Positions 37,448-46,929 of a stretch of 64,000 bases of DNA are shown one piece after another. Both the position numbers and the translations under genes were made by a program. The notes below the pieces were generated by a model. That model was not told the origin of the DNA and made no database searches. It saw nothing but the letters and a program-made list of their open reading frames with translations. The DNA is from Lelliottia sp. JS-SCA-14 (GTDB lineage Bacteria; Pseudomonadota; Gammaproteobacteria; Enterobacterales; Enterobacteriaceae): positions 1,364,001 to 1,428,000 of the forward strand of contig NZ_CP141606.1 of the NCBI RefSeq assembly GCF_035593345.1. The letters are read 5' to 3'. Every line of letters begins with the position of its first letter. Positions within the stretch are counted from its first letter, which is position 1.

Positions 37448-38767
37448 ATGTTAGAGAAAGCTTCCGAGTTACTAGAGAAATTTATAGAAATTGAGAGGCA
37501 AGAGCTCAGTAAAATCGATATGCCTCATATGCCTACATTAGGATCTGCGTATGAAGAAATTACCAAACAAGGCATTGATCAAGAATTTATTATCCCTAAA
37601 GGGTTAAATCTTAAAGTAGTTTCTGGATTTATCTCGATTAATGGTGAGATGCTACCTCAGCAAATTGATGGAATGTTAGTCTGTGGTGATGGAGCTCAAT
37701 ATGGGCGCACAACTCAATATATATATCCAATAGATCAAATTCTTTGTATATTTGAAGTTAAAAAGACATTGAATAAATCTGATTATATAGATGCGTTTGA
37801 TCATCTTAGAGTTATTAGGCATAAATATTCGAAATACTTCGAATCCAAATTTCAAGATCCTGATTTCGAACCTGATATTTCTATAGCTAGTAAGCATTTT
37901 TCTCAAATAACGGGAAGAGAGTCACCTAGGTATTACAGTGATATTCATTCATTGTCCAAACCAGATGGGATATTATTTTATGCCTTAGTGCAAGAAAGTT
38001 TGGCTCCCTCAAGTATCATTCATGGATATGGCGGTTATGTAACAGAGTCTGGAATGAGGAATGCGTTTCTGGATATTATAACTGAGAAAAGTGAGGTTTC
38101 AGGGCATGGGTTAGGTGTTCCAAGCTTGCCAGCGTTAGTGACAACAAACAAAATTAGTATAGTGAAAGCTAATGGAATACCTTTCCTTGGGGTTAACAAA
38201 AATAGGCATTGGGCAGCATTAGTATCGATGCGAGATAATGCAGCAAGAATTATGCTGGAAATAATTTGGTCAAAAATATCATTATATTTTAAGCTTGGAA
38301 TACCATGGGGTGATGATTCTCAAATTGAAAATATGGCTCCCTTACTATATGCGATCCCTTTGGAAAAAGGTGGCAAAGTTGGTTGGCTTTACAAATCTGT
38401 AGAAATGAAAGAAAGCGAGTTGCAAAAGCGAGATTTTTCACAAGAGTGGGAGCCAGAGAAAATCGATGAAGATATGCAATCCGTATTTAATCGTATGCTA
38501 TTTTCTGGTGGTTATATCCATTTGGATGATATTGCTAAAATAGCTGAGAATTACAATGAAACAAAAAATGAGTTGTTAGATAAACTCATGGGTATTTTTT
38601 TATTTAAGCAAGTTGGTGATTATATTAGACCTATATGTTCAACTATGGCAATGGTTTCCGATGAAAAAGGAACCAAATATTTAACTTCTAATCTTGATAG
38701 TCTGGATGTCTGGTGCGATAAAAGAGGCTTGCGTAAAAATTATATTAATTTGGTTATTGCGGAATAG
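37448..38767 (+). CDS. PD-(D/E)XK nuclease-like protein (DUF6602-like)
   Basis: The N-terminal third of this 439-residue protein resembles the DUF6602 pattern as I remember it: GSAYEEITKQGI (E36/E37), LKVVSGFISINGEMLPQQID (D74), then ILCIFEVKKTL (E103, K105). The E...D...ExK order with strands between them is the PD-(D/E)XK nuclease signature. The remaining 330 residues are not recognised and lack membrane helices. Base use is strikingly AT-rich compared with both flanks, a sign of transfer. It follows an Xre regulator by 13 bp. An anti-phage or restriction-like role is plausible but unproven. Confidence 0.65.
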   Translation: MLEKASELLEKFIEIERQELSKIDMPHMPTLGSAYEEITKQGIDQEFIIPKGLNLKVVSGFISINGEMLPQQIDGMLVCGDGAQYGRTTQYIYPIDQILCIFEVKKTLNKSDYIDAFDHLRVIRHKYSKYFESKFQDPDFEPDISIASKHFSQITGRESPRYYSDIHSLSKPDGILFYALVQESLAPSSIIHGYGGYVTESGMRNAFLDIITEKSEVSGHGLGVPSLPALVTTNKISIVKANGIPFLGVNKNRHWAALVSMRDNAARIMLEIIWSKISLYFKLGIPWGDDSQIENMAPLLYAIPLEKGGKVGWLYKSVEMKESELQKRDFSQEWEPEKIDEDMQSVFNRMLFSGGYIHLDDIAKIAENYNETKNELLDKLMGIFLFKQVGDYIRPICSTMAMVSDEKGTKYLTSNLDSLDVWCDKRGLRKNYINLVIAE

Positions 38768-38813
38768 TGTTGATAATTTTTATCAAACTCAGTCGTCACA
38801 GTTGAGTGACAAA

Positions 38814-38945
38814 AGCCGGGTGGCGCTGGCGCTTACCCGGCCTACGGGATCGGAGATTGAATACGCCGGGTGGCGGCTACGCCTTACCCGGCCTACAAAA
38901 ACCGCCGATCGTGTAGGTCGGGTAAGGCGCAGCCGCCACCCGACA
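38814..38945. repeat. Cluster of three REP/BIME-type units
   Basis: Three GCCGGGTGGCG...TTACCCGGCCTAC-type units, the last inverted, fill the gap between the nuclease-like gene and mtnD. They mark the right edge of the accessory patch. Confidence 0.8.
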
Positions 38946-38951
38946 ATGTTT

Positions 38952-39494
38952 TTACGCCAGCCGCGGATACCCATCCGCAATCTCACTTCCGGTAAACTGC
39001 GCGACCCATCCCTCGGGGTTATCGAAAATGCGGATCGCGGTAAAGTTCGGCTCAGAACCCATATCAAACCAGTGCGGTGTCCCGGCGGGGACCGAGATCA
39101 GATCGTTTTTCTCGCACAGCACCTGATAAACCTGATCTTCGATGTGCAGGCAAAACAGCCCGGCGCCCTCGACGAAGAAACGCACTTCGTCTTCGCCGTG
39201 GGTATGTTCGTTGAGGAACTTCGCGCGCAGCGCCTCTTTCTGCGGGTTGTCCGCGCGCAGGCTAATCACATCCCAGCTCTGATAGCCTTTCTCTGCCACC
39301 AGTTTATCGATCGCATGCTGATACGCGCCGATCACCGTTTCCGGCGCCGGATCGCGGCCCAAGTCGCGGTCGGCTTCCCAGCGCTCGAAACGCATGCCGC
39401 GGGCGTTGAGCTGTTCGGCGATCTCGTCCGCCTGCGTGCTGTGCCACAGCGGAGTGCTTGTCTCGGTGTCGGAAAAAATGGTCAATGCGCTCAT
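38952..39494 (-). CDS. mtnD: Acireductone dioxygenase MtnD
   Basis: MtnD oxidises acireductone: with Fe(II) to the methionine precursor 4-methylthio-2-oxobutyrate plus formate, with Ni(II) off-pathway. The 180-residue cupin has the metal motif [15 protein letters not shown] and GTPHWFDMG. Its start overlaps the mtnC stop by 4 bp, so mtnB-mtnC-mtnD are translationally coupled. Confidence 0.96.
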   Translation of the reverse strand: MSALTIFSDTETSTPLWHSTQADEIAEQLNARGMRFERWEADRDLGRDPAPETVIGAYQHAIDKLVAEKGYQSWDVISLRADNPQKEALRAKFLNEHTHGEDEVRFFVEGAGLFCLHIEDQVYQVLCEKNDLISVPAGTPHWFDMGSEPNFTAIRIFDNPEGWVAQFTGSEIADGYPRLA

Positions 39495-40180
39495 GAAGGA
39501 ATGTGCTCCGGATTGATCTCGTCGAATTGATGGACCTGGTGGTGGTGGCTCGCGCCATCGTCATCACCGCGAATCAGCTGCAGGGTGCGAAAACCTGCCT
39601 GCTCAGCGGCGTCCAGCTCCTCGTGAATATCCGAGAGGAACAGGATTTGCGACGGGGCAACGCCGATCTGCGCGGCAATGTTGGCGTAAGATTGCACTTC
39701 GCGCTTCGCGCCCACGTGGGTATCAAAATAACCGCTGAACAGATGAGTAATATCACCTTCGTCGCTGTAGCCAAATAACAGTTTCTGCGCGGCGACGGAG
39801 CCGGAGGAATAAACATAGAGATCAATGCCCTGGGCTTTCCATTTTTCAAGCGAGGGCAACACATCCGGGTAGAGATGGCCGGTGAAGTCGCCGTTAACGT
39901 AACCGTCCTGCCAGATGATCCCCTGCAGGGCTTTCAGGGCGGTGGATTTCCGGTCTTCGTCCATAAAGGTAAACAGGGTGTCGATCAGTTCGCTGATGCT
40001 GGCGTGCGGGTTGGCGATCTCATCGCGCAGATTGTCCAGAATGGATTTCACCGGCTCGGCGTACTGCTGGGCGGTAACAAACGCCGCCAGCCGTTCACGC
40101 GCATAGGGGAACAACACATTGTGAACAAAACGAATATCGCTGGTCGTCCCTTCAATATCCGTCACTATCGCGCGAATCAT
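39491..40180 (-). CDS. mtnC: Enolase-phosphatase MtnC
   Basis: MtnC is a HAD-family enzyme that enolises and dephosphorylates diketo-methylthiopentyl-1-phosphate to acireductone. The 229 residues start with [24 protein letters not shown] (catalytic Asp) and contain [16 protein letters not shown] and [18 protein letters not shown] (metal-binding Asp). The start at 40180 overlaps the mtnB stop as ATGA. Confidence 0.96.
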   Translation of the reverse strand: MIRAIVTDIEGTTSDIRFVHNVLFPYARERLAAFVTAQQYAEPVKSILDNLRDEIANPHASISELIDTLFTFMDEDRKSTALKALQGIIWQDGYVNGDFTGHLYPDVLPSLEKWKAQGIDLYVYSSGSVAAQKLLFGYSDEGDITHLFSGYFDTHVGAKREVQSYANIAAQIGVAPSQILFLSDIHEELDAAEQAGFRTLQLIRGDDDGASHHHQVHQFDEINPEHIPS

Positions 40181-40791
40181 AATCTCTCCAGTTGTCGTAA
40201 ACGCATTTCGCATTCAAATAAGAATTCAAGGCCTTCAAGGTGACGGCGGGCTTCGGCCACATCACGTCCCCAGCAGGTTAAGCCATGACCGCGCAGAAGA
40301 AAACCATAATTAAGCGGGGTTTCCTGTGCGTAATGGGCGATTCGCGAGGCGAGGGCGTCAATATCCTGGTCGTTGTCGAACACCGGAATGGTGAGCGTAT
40401 CCAGATGGGTGGTCTGCCCGCTGAGGGATTTTTGCATCTCAAAGCCGCTGATACGCAGTTCGGTTGTTTTCGTCAGGCGCGACAGCACCGTGGCGTTGAC
40501 GGTGTGGACGTGCAGCACCGCGTTGGCCTGCGGGAACAGACGATAAATCAGCGTATGCAGCCCCGTTTCCGCCGAGGGTTTGCGCCCGGAAGGCGCGCGG
40601 TTGGTGGCGATCTCCACTTGCAGGAAATCATCCGTCGTCAGGCTGCCTTTGTCTTTCCCGGATTCGCTGAGCCAGCACAGGGCGTCGTCCTGGCGCACGG
40701 ACATGTTTCCGCCGGTCGCGGGGGCCCAGCCTTTCGCGCCAATCCAGCGGCAGGCGTCGACGAGTTGTGTGAGTTGCAGGTGGTCTGTCAT
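40177..40791 (-). CDS. mtnB: Methylthioribulose-1-phosphate dehydratase MtnB
   Basis: MtnB dehydrates methylthioribulose-1-phosphate. The 204-residue protein is a class II aldolase-fold enzyme with GGNMSVR, zinc-binding [15 protein letters not shown] and [22 protein letters not shown]. It is first gene of mtnBCD, divergent from mtnE across a MetJ box pair. Confidence 0.96.
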   Translation of the reverse strand: MTDHLQLTQLVDACRWIGAKGWAPATGGNMSVRQDDALCWLSESGKDKGSLTTDDFLQVEIATNRAPSGRKPSAETGLHTLIYRLFPQANAVLHVHTVNATVLSRLTKTTELRISGFEMQKSLSGQTTHLDTLTIPVFDNDQDIDALASRIAHYAQETPLNYGFLLRGHGLTCWGRDVAEARRHLEGLEFLFECEMRLRQLERL

Positions 40792-40833
40792 TTTCCTTTT
40801 ACCCTCTGTCGGCCAGGAATATTGATATGGTTT

Positions 40834-40849
40834 AGACGTCTAAGCGTCT
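40834..40849. promoter_or_regulatory. MetJ box pair, mtnB-mtnE divergent promoter
   Basis: AGACGTCT (40834-40841) is an exact met box and is followed directly by AAGCGTCT (6 of 8). It is the best MetJ site in the window and should control mtnBCD and mtnE. Confidence 0.85.
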
Positions 40850-40916
40850 TGATTGCCAAAGACTAACATCGTGTTATAGTGTCAGCAACATAAGTATTAC
40901 ACGCAGGCACAACACA

Positions 40917-42077
40917 ATGAGCAATAAGGCGTTGATTCCGCAAAGCAAACTTCCCAATCTTGGCACCACCATCTTTACCCAGATGAGTGCGTTAGCGCAG
41001 GAGTACAAGGCGATTAACCTCTCGCAGGGATTCCCTGATTTTGACGGCCCGAAATACTTGCAGGAACGTCTGGCGCACCATGTGGCGCAGGGGGCGAACC
41101 AGTATGCGCCGATGACGGGCGCCCAGCCGCTGCGCGACGCGATCGCCGATAAAACGGCTGAACTGTATGGCTACAAGCCTGACGCCAACGCGGAAGTGAC
41201 CGTGACGGCGGGAGCGACGGAAGCGCTGTATGCGGCGATCACGGCTCTGGTGCGCACCGGCGATGAGGTGATCTGCTTCGACCCGAGCTATGACAGCTAT
41301 GCCCCGGCGATTGAACTCTCCGGCGGAGTGGTGAAACGCGTGGCGCTCCAGCCGCCGCATTTCCGTCCGGACTGGCAGGCGTTTGCCGCGTTGCTGAGCG
41401 ACAAAACCCGTCTGGTGATCCTCAACACGCCACACAATCCGTCGGCGACCGTCTGGCGCAAAGCGGATTTCGCTGCATTGTGGCAGGCGATTGCCGAACG
41501 CGAAATCTATGTCCTGAGCGACGAAGTGTACGAGCACATCTGTTTTGCCGAAGAGGGGCACGCCAGCGTGCTGGCGCATCCGCAGCTGCGCGAGCGTGCC
41601 ATTGCGGTGTCGTCGTTTGGTAAAACCTATCATATGACCGGCTGGAAGGTGGGCTATTGCGTCGCGCCTGCGGCCATCAGCGCCGAGCTGCGTAAAGTCC
41701 ATCAGTATCTGACTTTTGCGGTGAACACCCCGGCACAGCTGGCGCTGGCGGATATGCTGCGCGCCGAACCGGAGCATTATCGGGAGTTACCGGAGTTTTA
41801 TCGCGCGCGGCGGGATCTGTTTGTGAATGCGTTGAGCCGCAGTCGCCTGGAAATCTTGCCGTGTGAAGGGACCTACTTCCTGCTGGCGGATTACAGCGCG
41901 ATCTCCTCTCTGGACGATGTGAGTTTTTGCCAGTGGCTGACCAAAGAAGTGGGCGTGGCCGCCATTCCGCTGTCGGTATTTTGCGCCGATCCCTTCCCGC
42001 ATAAACTGATTCGTCTCTGTTTTGCGAAGCAGGAATCGACGCTGTTAGCGGCGGCCGAACGCCTCAATACCCTGTGA
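40917..42077 (+). CDS. mtnE: Methionine aminotransferase MtnE (YbdL)
   Basis: The enzyme transaminates 4-methylthio-2-oxobutyrate to methionine, the last salvage step. The 386-residue class I PLP aminotransferase has INLSQGFPDFDGP, NTPHNPSATVW, YVLSDEVYEHICF and the PLP-lysine motif SSFGKTYHMTGWKVGY. It is close to E. coli YbdL throughout. Its promoter shares MetJ boxes with mtnB. Confidence 0.94.
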   Translation: MSNKALIPQSKLPNLGTTIFTQMSALAQEYKAINLSQGFPDFDGPKYLQERLAHHVAQGANQYAPMTGAQPLRDAIADKTAELYGYKPDANAEVTVTAGATEALYAAITALVRTGDEVICFDPSYDSYAPAIELSGGVVKRVALQPPHFRPDWQAFAALLSDKTRLVILNTPHNPSATVWRKADFAALWQAIAEREIYVLSDEVYEHICFAEEGHASVLAHPQLRERAIAVSSFGKTYHMTGWKVGYCVAPAAISAELRKVHQYLTFAVNTPAQLALADMLRAEPEHYRELPEFYRARRDLFVNALSRSRLEILPCEGTYFLLADYSAISSLDDVSFCQWLTKEVGVAAIPLSVFCADPFPHKLIRLCFAKQESTLLAAAERLNTL

Positions 42078-42704
42078 TTATTTAACGGTCCAGGCTTCTG
42101 AATATCGACGGTCTGCAAAGAGTTCCAGCAGGCCGTTGATTTGCTTCAGACGCAGCACTTCATCGCAGTCCATCCCCAGCTCCATGCCGATTTTCTTATC
42201 CTCCCAACCCAGCAGGACCAGCTCACGAACAATCTCCGACATGGCGTTGATTTGATGGCGTCCGCGCGCCCGGTTGTGGCGGATGGTCGAGGCCATCCGA
42301 TCGAACTTCTCCTGGCGCTCTTTTCGCAGACAGGTGATCGGCAGATAGCCTTGTAACTGGCGCTTCAGGGCCGCGCGATGGGTGCCGATTTCATGCCGGT
42401 GGAAGCCATCGACGATTTCGTAATGGTTGTCGCAGTTTTCGGTGACGAGGATCGGCTGGGTAAACCCATCCAGCTCCAGCGATTTGCTGAGCAGGCGTTT
42501 CTCCGGCGGGGCCACGTTATTGGGGTTGTAATCGTTGGCGCTGATCTCTTCCTGTTTGATCCACAGTACGCAGTCGACGGGTTGTTCGCGAAACGGGCTG
42601 AGTTCGTGAATGGCCTGGCGAAAAGCGTTGATGGCTTCAATTTTCTCTTCGCCAGAAAGTGACTGCAGATAGTTTTCCACGTCATGAATTAATCGTTGTT
42701 GCAT
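42078..42704 (-). CDS. ybdM: ParB-like nuclease-fold protein YbdM (IbrB-like)
   Basis: This 208-residue protein has a ParB/sulfiredoxin-like domain: NNVAPPEKRLLSKSLELDGFTQPILVTE then YEIVDGFHRHEIG, the conserved nucleotide-binding turn. A C-terminal HTH-like part follows (SEIVRELVLLGWEDKKIGMELGMDCDEVLRL). E. coli YbdM and IbrB are the known relatives. It overlaps ybdN by 16 bp. The start at 42704 has GGGGAA before it; an upstream GTG at 42716 is less likely. Confidence 0.88.
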   Translation of the reverse strand: MQQRLIHDVENYLQSLSGEEKIEAINAFRQAIHELSPFREQPVDCVLWIKQEEISANDYNPNNVAPPEKRLLSKSLELDGFTQPILVTENCDNHYEIVDGFHRHEIGTHRAALKRQLQGYLPITCLRKERQEKFDRMASTIRHNRARGRHQINAMSEIVRELVLLGWEDKKIGMELGMDCDEVLRLKQINGLLELFADRRYSEAWTVK

Positions 42705-43912
42705 AAAATTCCCCACTCCTGGCGTTTGTTTTTCATTCGTTCACTGTAGCGTTGGTAATGCTTAGGTTTATTTGGGCTAAAAGATAACGCCCGACACCAA
42801 TAATCATTATTAAGAAGCACCTTACAAATTCGTCGCCAGGAGGGAATATCTTTTGAGCCAATATCACCCGTCTGGGTGTCGGGAATATTCTCGCTGCCGT
42901 GCTTTTTATACCAGTGCAAATAAACGGCAATTTTGTTGCGATAATGTTCAGCCGTGGTTTCAGGCATGCTTGCGAGTAATAACATCGCATATTCCTGCCA
43001 GCAAAGATGATCGGGTTTGAGGATTTTCCGATGACCGTAGAAATGGTTGTCATGGCCTGCGTAGATCCCTCCGCTTCTGACGCCGCTGACCCGTTCGCAC
43101 ATTGCCGCCCAGCGCTCGGGTTCAAGCACATGATAGAGCCACAAACCCTGGCGCTGCTCCGGGCCAAAGGGCTCGCAAATGCGCATATAGCGCAGCGGAA
43201 CCCCGGCCTGATGCATCAGATTGTACAGGGGGTTATAGCAGCTGCCGGTTTTGGCAAACCAGGTCCAGATATCGGCGGTTTTCCAGTCATAAATGGGGTA
43301 GAGATACCAGGCGTGGCCGCCCGGCGCAATGGTGGTCCAGGGCTTATCGTCCGCAAACCGCTGTTTGCGGGCGCTGGCGATACTCAGGAAGCGGTTATAG
43401 GACTCATCAGCGCGAATACCAATCATCACCGCGGCGGGGCGCTTTTGCGCGAACCAGTCGGAAAAGGCTCTGACAAAGGCTTCGAAGGTCATTCCCTGCT
43501 GGTAGAAATCAAAATATTTAGGATCGGTAATGGCATCCGCCGGGGGCTGGCGGACCCAGTCGGTGCCGGGCTCCCAGCATTGCCACTCGGGCTGGAACTG
43601 GGAGAGGGAGTTTTGCGTGGTGAGCGGCAGCGCGACCCAATAAAACTGCTCGATAACGTCGCGATACTGGGCCCGCATACGTTCGATATGGGTTATCGTG
43701 CAGGAGAATTGCGCCTCCCAGTCGATAAATAACACGCTTATTTTCCGCTGCTTCTTGCGCGCCTGCTGCGCGACCAGATGCAGCATGATGGTGGAATCTT
43801 TTCCCCCGGAAAAAGAGACGCAAACCTTCGCTAAGTTATCCAGCGCCCAGTCGACTCTCTCTATTGCGGCTTCAAGAACATTACACTGAAGGGGATATTT
43901 GTAGATAGACAT
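42689..43912 (-). CDS. ybdN: PAPS-reductase-like PP-loop protein YbdN (IbrA-like, DUF3440)
   Basis: This 407-residue protein starts with an ATP-pyrophosphatase PP-loop (VCVSFSGGKDSTIMLHLVAQQ, about 30-50) of the PAPS reductase/DndC class, followed by a long family-specific C-terminal region. IbrA of E. coli is a close relative and acts with IbrB on gene expression. It is always paired with the ParB-like ybdM, here by a 16-bp overlap. The start at 43912 (MSIYKYPLQCNVLEAA) fits the family. The reaction is not known. Confidence 0.88.
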   Translation of the reverse strand: MSIYKYPLQCNVLEAAIERVDWALDNLAKVCVSFSGGKDSTIMLHLVAQQARKKQRKISVLFIDWEAQFSCTITHIERMRAQYRDVIEQFYWVALPLTTQNSLSQFQPEWQCWEPGTDWVRQPPADAITDPKYFDFYQQGMTFEAFVRAFSDWFAQKRPAAVMIGIRADESYNRFLSIASARKQRFADDKPWTTIAPGGHAWYLYPIYDWKTADIWTWFAKTGSCYNPLYNLMHQAGVPLRYMRICEPFGPEQRQGLWLYHVLEPERWAAMCERVSGVRSGGIYAGHDNHFYGHRKILKPDHLCWQEYAMLLLASMPETTAEHYRNKIAVYLHWYKKHGSENIPDTQTGDIGSKDIPSWRRICKVLLNNDYWCRALSFSPNKPKHYQRYSERMKNKRQEWGILCNND

Positions 43913-44216
43913 AAGCAATCCCTGCATGGCTATTCACGGCCATATAGTCATTTTGACGGAAATTAACTTCTGATAGTAAAGCAATTCTCAAATATGTAAA
44001 AAAGAAAGTTGCTAACAAATAATAATGGAGCCGGGCGGGCAAGGCAAACTGTGATTCAAAGCCCGTTTTGAAAAGTGTGTAATATTGCACGGTGTCTTTG
44101 CGTGTCCAAAAATACATTATATAGCCGGGAAATAATATTTTTACTTTAATAATAACCTTTATGAATGCGTTATTATTAATTTATTATGATTTTGTATTTT
44201 ATCTATTTGAAGTGTG
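43913..44216. other. AT-rich intergenic stretch
   Basis: No coding sequence with a credible start was seen. The segment is clearly more AT-rich than its surroundings and must contain the ybdN promoter on its left side. Confidence 0.5.
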
Positions 44217-44417
44217 TTGTTAGGCCAAACCTATCGCAGCCATAGACACGAATGCCATCGCGGCGGATTGCTCAATGCCTGCGCGGGTGGTGTAATCAGG
44301 TCGCTGTTACATCCTGTCTCAGGTTATGTAGAGCGCAACGCAACGCCAGCTTCGGCTGGCACTGAATGACCCCGCGGGAGTTCAGGTATTAGGGCCGCCC
44401 GTTGAGGCGGCCTTTTT
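44217..44417 (+). ncRNA. Candidate structured RNA ending in a terminator
   Basis: The region carries a UUCG-capped hairpin (GCCAGC-TTCG-GCTGGC, 44345-44360) and then a textbook terminator (GGCCGCC-CGTTGA-GGCGGCC plus TTTTT, 44393-44417), with no open frame upstream that could be its gene. It lies before ahpC but ends about 135 bp short of it. A small RNA or a remnant transcript is possible; the 5' end is a guess. Confidence 0.35.
44393..44417 (+). terminator. Rho-independent terminator upstream of ahpC
   Basis: A perfect 7-bp GC stem with 6-base loop is followed by five T on the plus strand. There is no recognised gene upstream on this strand. Confidence 0.8.
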
Positions 44418-44552
44418 ACGTTTGGGGGATTCACAACGTTGTCTTGAAAGGCTTGTAAGGTATGACTGATTGATTTGATACGGCAAACGCATTAGCCCCC
44501 TCAGCCAAAGTTCGTTACCTTACATCTCAACGAAAACACGGAGGAAGTACAG

Positions 44553-45116
44553 ATGTCTTTGATTAACACTAAAATTAAACCTTTCAAAAACCAGGCGTTC
44601 AAAAACGGTGAATTCGTCGAAGTGACCGAGAAAGATACCGAAGGTCGCTGGAGCGTGTTCTTCTTCTATCCGGCAGATTTCACCTTCGTTTGCCCGACCG
44701 AACTGGGCGACGTGGCAGATCATTACGACGAACTGCAGAAACTGGGCGTGGACGTTTACTCTGTCTCTACCGACACCCACTTCACCCACAAAGCGTGGCA
44801 TGGCAGCTCTGAAACCATCGCGAAAATCAAATACGCGATGATCGGCGACCCGACTGGCGCCCTGACCCGTAACTTCGACAACATGCGTGAAGATGAAGGC
44901 CTGGCTGACCGTGCCACCTTCGTTGTTGACCCGCAGGGTATTATCCAGGCTATCGAAGTTACCGCTGAAGGTATCGGCCGTGATGCATCTGACCTGCTGC
45001 GCAAAATCAAAGCCGCTCAGTACGTCGCTTCTCACCCTGGCGAAGTGTGCCCGGCTAAGTGGAAAGAAGGCGAAGCAACGCTGGCTCCATCCCTGGACCT
45101 GGTTGGCAAAATCTAA
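44553..45116 (+). CDS. ahpC: Alkyl hydroperoxide reductase subunit C
   Basis: AhpC is the peroxiredoxin that reduces hydrogen peroxide and organic peroxides. The 187 residues show the peroxidatic cysteine in [11 protein letters not shown] (about residue 47) and the resolving cysteine in GEVCPAKW (about 166). A strong GGAGG site precedes it. Codon use is that of a highly expressed gene. In E. coli OxyR activates it; I could not define an OxyR site by eye. Confidence 0.98.
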   Translation: MSLINTKIKPFKNQAFKNGEFVEVTEKDTEGRWSVFFFYPADFTFVCPTELGDVADHYDELQKLGVDVYSVSTDTHFTHKAWHGSSETIAKIKYAMIGDPTGALTRNFDNMREDEGLADRATFVVDPQGIIQAIEVTAEGIGRDASDLLRKIKAAQYVASHPGEVCPAKWKEGEATLAPSLDLVGKI

Positions 45117-45132
45117 GCACTCAGGCGCTTTG

Positions 45133-45164
45133 AAGCCGGATGGCGCTACGCTTATCCGGCCTAC
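45133..45164. repeat. REP-type palindrome
   Basis: AGCCGGATGGCGCTACGCTT ATCCGGCCTAC lies between ahpC and ahpF. Confidence 0.75.
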
Positions 45165-45187
45165 AAGACTTGTGAATTACGATATCT

Positions 45188-45210
45188 AACGGGTGCACCA
45201 CGCACCCGTT
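45188..45210 (+). terminator. Hairpin between ahpC and ahpF
   Basis: AACGGGTGC and GCACCCGTT form a 9-bp stem followed by TCATT. It probably acts as a partial terminator or processing site, explaining higher ahpC than ahpF output. Confidence 0.5.
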
Positions 45211-45296
45211 TCATTCCAAACCCCATGATGCAAGCCGCATTCAGGCCGCCCGCAAGGCAGCTTGCATGATGATGTTTTTTAAGCAGGAGATTAATG

Positions 45297-46862
45297 ATGC
45301 TCGACACCAACATGAAAACCCAGCTCAAGGCCTACCTTGAGAAACTGACCAAACCTGTTGAGTTGATTGCCACGCTGGACGACAGCGCTAAATCGGCAGA
45401 AATCAAGGAACTGCTGGCGGAAATCGCTGAACTGTCACCGAAAGTGACCTTTAAAGAAGACAATACGCTGGCGGTGCGCAAGCCGTCGTTCCTGATTACC
45501 AACCCAGGCTCTGACCAGGGGCCACGTTTTGCGGGCTCTCCGCTGGGCCACGAATTTACCTCTCTGGTACTGGCGCTGCTGTGGACCGGCGGGCATCCGT
45601 CGAAAGAGGCGCAGTCGCTGCTGGAGCAGATCGGCAATATCGACGGCGACTTTGAGTTCGAAACCTATTACTCGCTCTCGTGCCACAACTGCCCGGACGT
45701 GGTGCAGGCCCTGAACCTGATGTCGGTGCTGAACCCGCGCATCAAACACACGGCCATCGACGGCGGCGTGTTCCAGAACGAAATCACCGATCGCAACGTG
45801 ATGGGCGTTCCGGCGGTCTTCATGAATGGTCAGGAGTTCGGCCAGGGGCGTATGACGCTGACGGAAATCGTTGCCAAAATTGATACCGGCGCGGAGAAAC
45901 GCGCGGCGGAAGAGTTGAACAAACGCGATGTTTACGACGTGCTGATTGTCGGCTCCGGCCCGGCAGGTGCGGCGGCGGCGGTTTACTCCGCACGTAAAGG
46001 CATTCGTACCGGCCTGATGGGCGAGCGTTTTGGTGGCCAGGTGCTCGACACCGTGGACATCGAAAACTACATCTCCGTGCCGAAAACCGAAGGTCAAAAG
46101 CTGGCGGGTGCCCTGAAAGCGCACGTTAGCGATTATGAAGTGGATGTGATTGACAGCCAGAGCGCCAGCAAACTGGTTCCGGCGGCGCAGGAAGGTGGCT
46201 TACACCAGATTGAAACCGCCTCCGGCGCGGTGCTGAAAGCGCGCAGCGTGATCATCGCCACCGGCGCGAAATGGCGCAACATGAACGTTCCGGGCGAAGA
46301 TCAGTATCGCACCAAAGGCGTGACCTACTGCCCACACTGCGACGGCCCGCTGTTTAAAGGCAAACGCGTGGCGGTGATCGGCGGCGGTAACTCCGGCGTC
46401 GAAGCGGCTATCGATCTGGCGGGGATTGTGGAACACGTGACCCTGCTGGAATTCGCACCTGAAATGAAAGCGGATCAGGTATTGCAGGATAAAGTGCGGA
46501 GCCTGAAAAACGTCGATATCGTACTGAACGCCCAGACCACCGAAGTGAAAGGCGACGGCAGCAAAGTCACCGGCCTGGAATACCGTGACCGCGTGAGCGG
46601 CGATGTCCACAGCGTGCCGCTGTCAGGGATTTTCGTCCAGATTGGTCTGCTGCCAAATACCACCTGGCTGGAAGGCGCGATTGAGCGCAACCGCATGGGC
46701 GAAATCATTATCGACGCCAAATGCGAAACCAGCGTGAAGGGGATCTTTGCGGCGGGCGACTGCACCACGGTGCCGTACAAACAGATTATCATCGCCACCG
46801 GCGAAGGGGCGAAAGCGTCACTCAGCTCGTTTGATTATCTGATTCGCACCAAAACAGCATAA
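45297..46862 (+). CDS. ahpF: Alkyl hydroperoxide reductase subunit F
   Basis: AhpF is the NADH-dependent flavoprotein that re-reduces AhpC. The 521 residues have an N-terminal double-thioredoxin domain with active site SCHNCPDV (about 128-133), an FAD-binding motif [19 protein letters not shown], a redox centre CPHCDGP (about 344-349) and an NADH motif [16 protein letters not shown]. The start at 45297 matches the E. coli N-terminus ([14 protein letters not shown]); another ATG lies one codon before. Confidence 0.97.
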   Translation: MLDTNMKTQLKAYLEKLTKPVELIATLDDSAKSAEIKELLAEIAELSPKVTFKEDNTLAVRKPSFLITNPGSDQGPRFAGSPLGHEFTSLVLALLWTGGHPSKEAQSLLEQIGNIDGDFEFETYYSLSCHNCPDVVQALNLMSVLNPRIKHTAIDGGVFQNEITDRNVMGVPAVFMNGQEFGQGRMTLTEIVAKIDTGAEKRAAEELNKRDVYDVLIVGSGPAGAAAAVYSARKGIRTGLMGERFGGQVLDTVDIENYISVPKTEGQKLAGALKAHVSDYEVDVIDSQSASKLVPAAQEGGLHQIETASGAVLKARSVIIATGAKWRNMNVPGEDQYRTKGVTYCPHCDGPLFKGKRVAVIGGGNSGVEAAIDLAGIVEHVTLLEFAPEMKADQVLQDKVRSLKNVDIVLNAQTTEVKGDGSKVTGLEYRDRVSGDVHSVPLSGIFVQIGLLPNTTWLEGAIERNRMGEIIIDAKCETSVKGIFAAGDCTTVPYKQIIIATGEGAKASLSSFDYLIRTKTA

Positions 46863-46896
46863 TAAAAGAAAGTAAGACTGCACCTGCACCAGACAA

Positions 46897-46920
46897 AACC
46901 CCGCGCGAGCGGGGTTTTTC
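46897..46920. terminator. Terminator between ahpF and uspG
   Basis: AAACCCCGC-GCGA-GCGGGGTTTTTC is a strong hairpin with a T tract. It can serve ahpF on the plus strand and, through its A-rich side, convergent uspG. Confidence 0.8.
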
Positions 46921-46929
46921 TTTTGGGCG

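Noticed and set aside
36771..38945. Mobile element carrying the nuclease-like island
   Set aside because: No integrase, transposase, attachment site or target duplication was seen; only repeats that also occur elsewhere flank it.
38814..38945. CRISPR-like array
   Set aside because: The units are palindromic REP/BIME elements without regular spacers, and no cas genes are present.
43881..44117. 78-codon minus-strand frame upstream of ybdN
   Set aside because: It overlaps the ybdN start, lies partly in AT-rich promoter DNA, and has no ribosome site.
44220..44306. Minus-strand open stretch ending MAFVSMAAIGLA
   Set aside because: Only 28 codons after an in-frame stop, with no start or ribosome site suited to a gene; it overlaps the candidate RNA.
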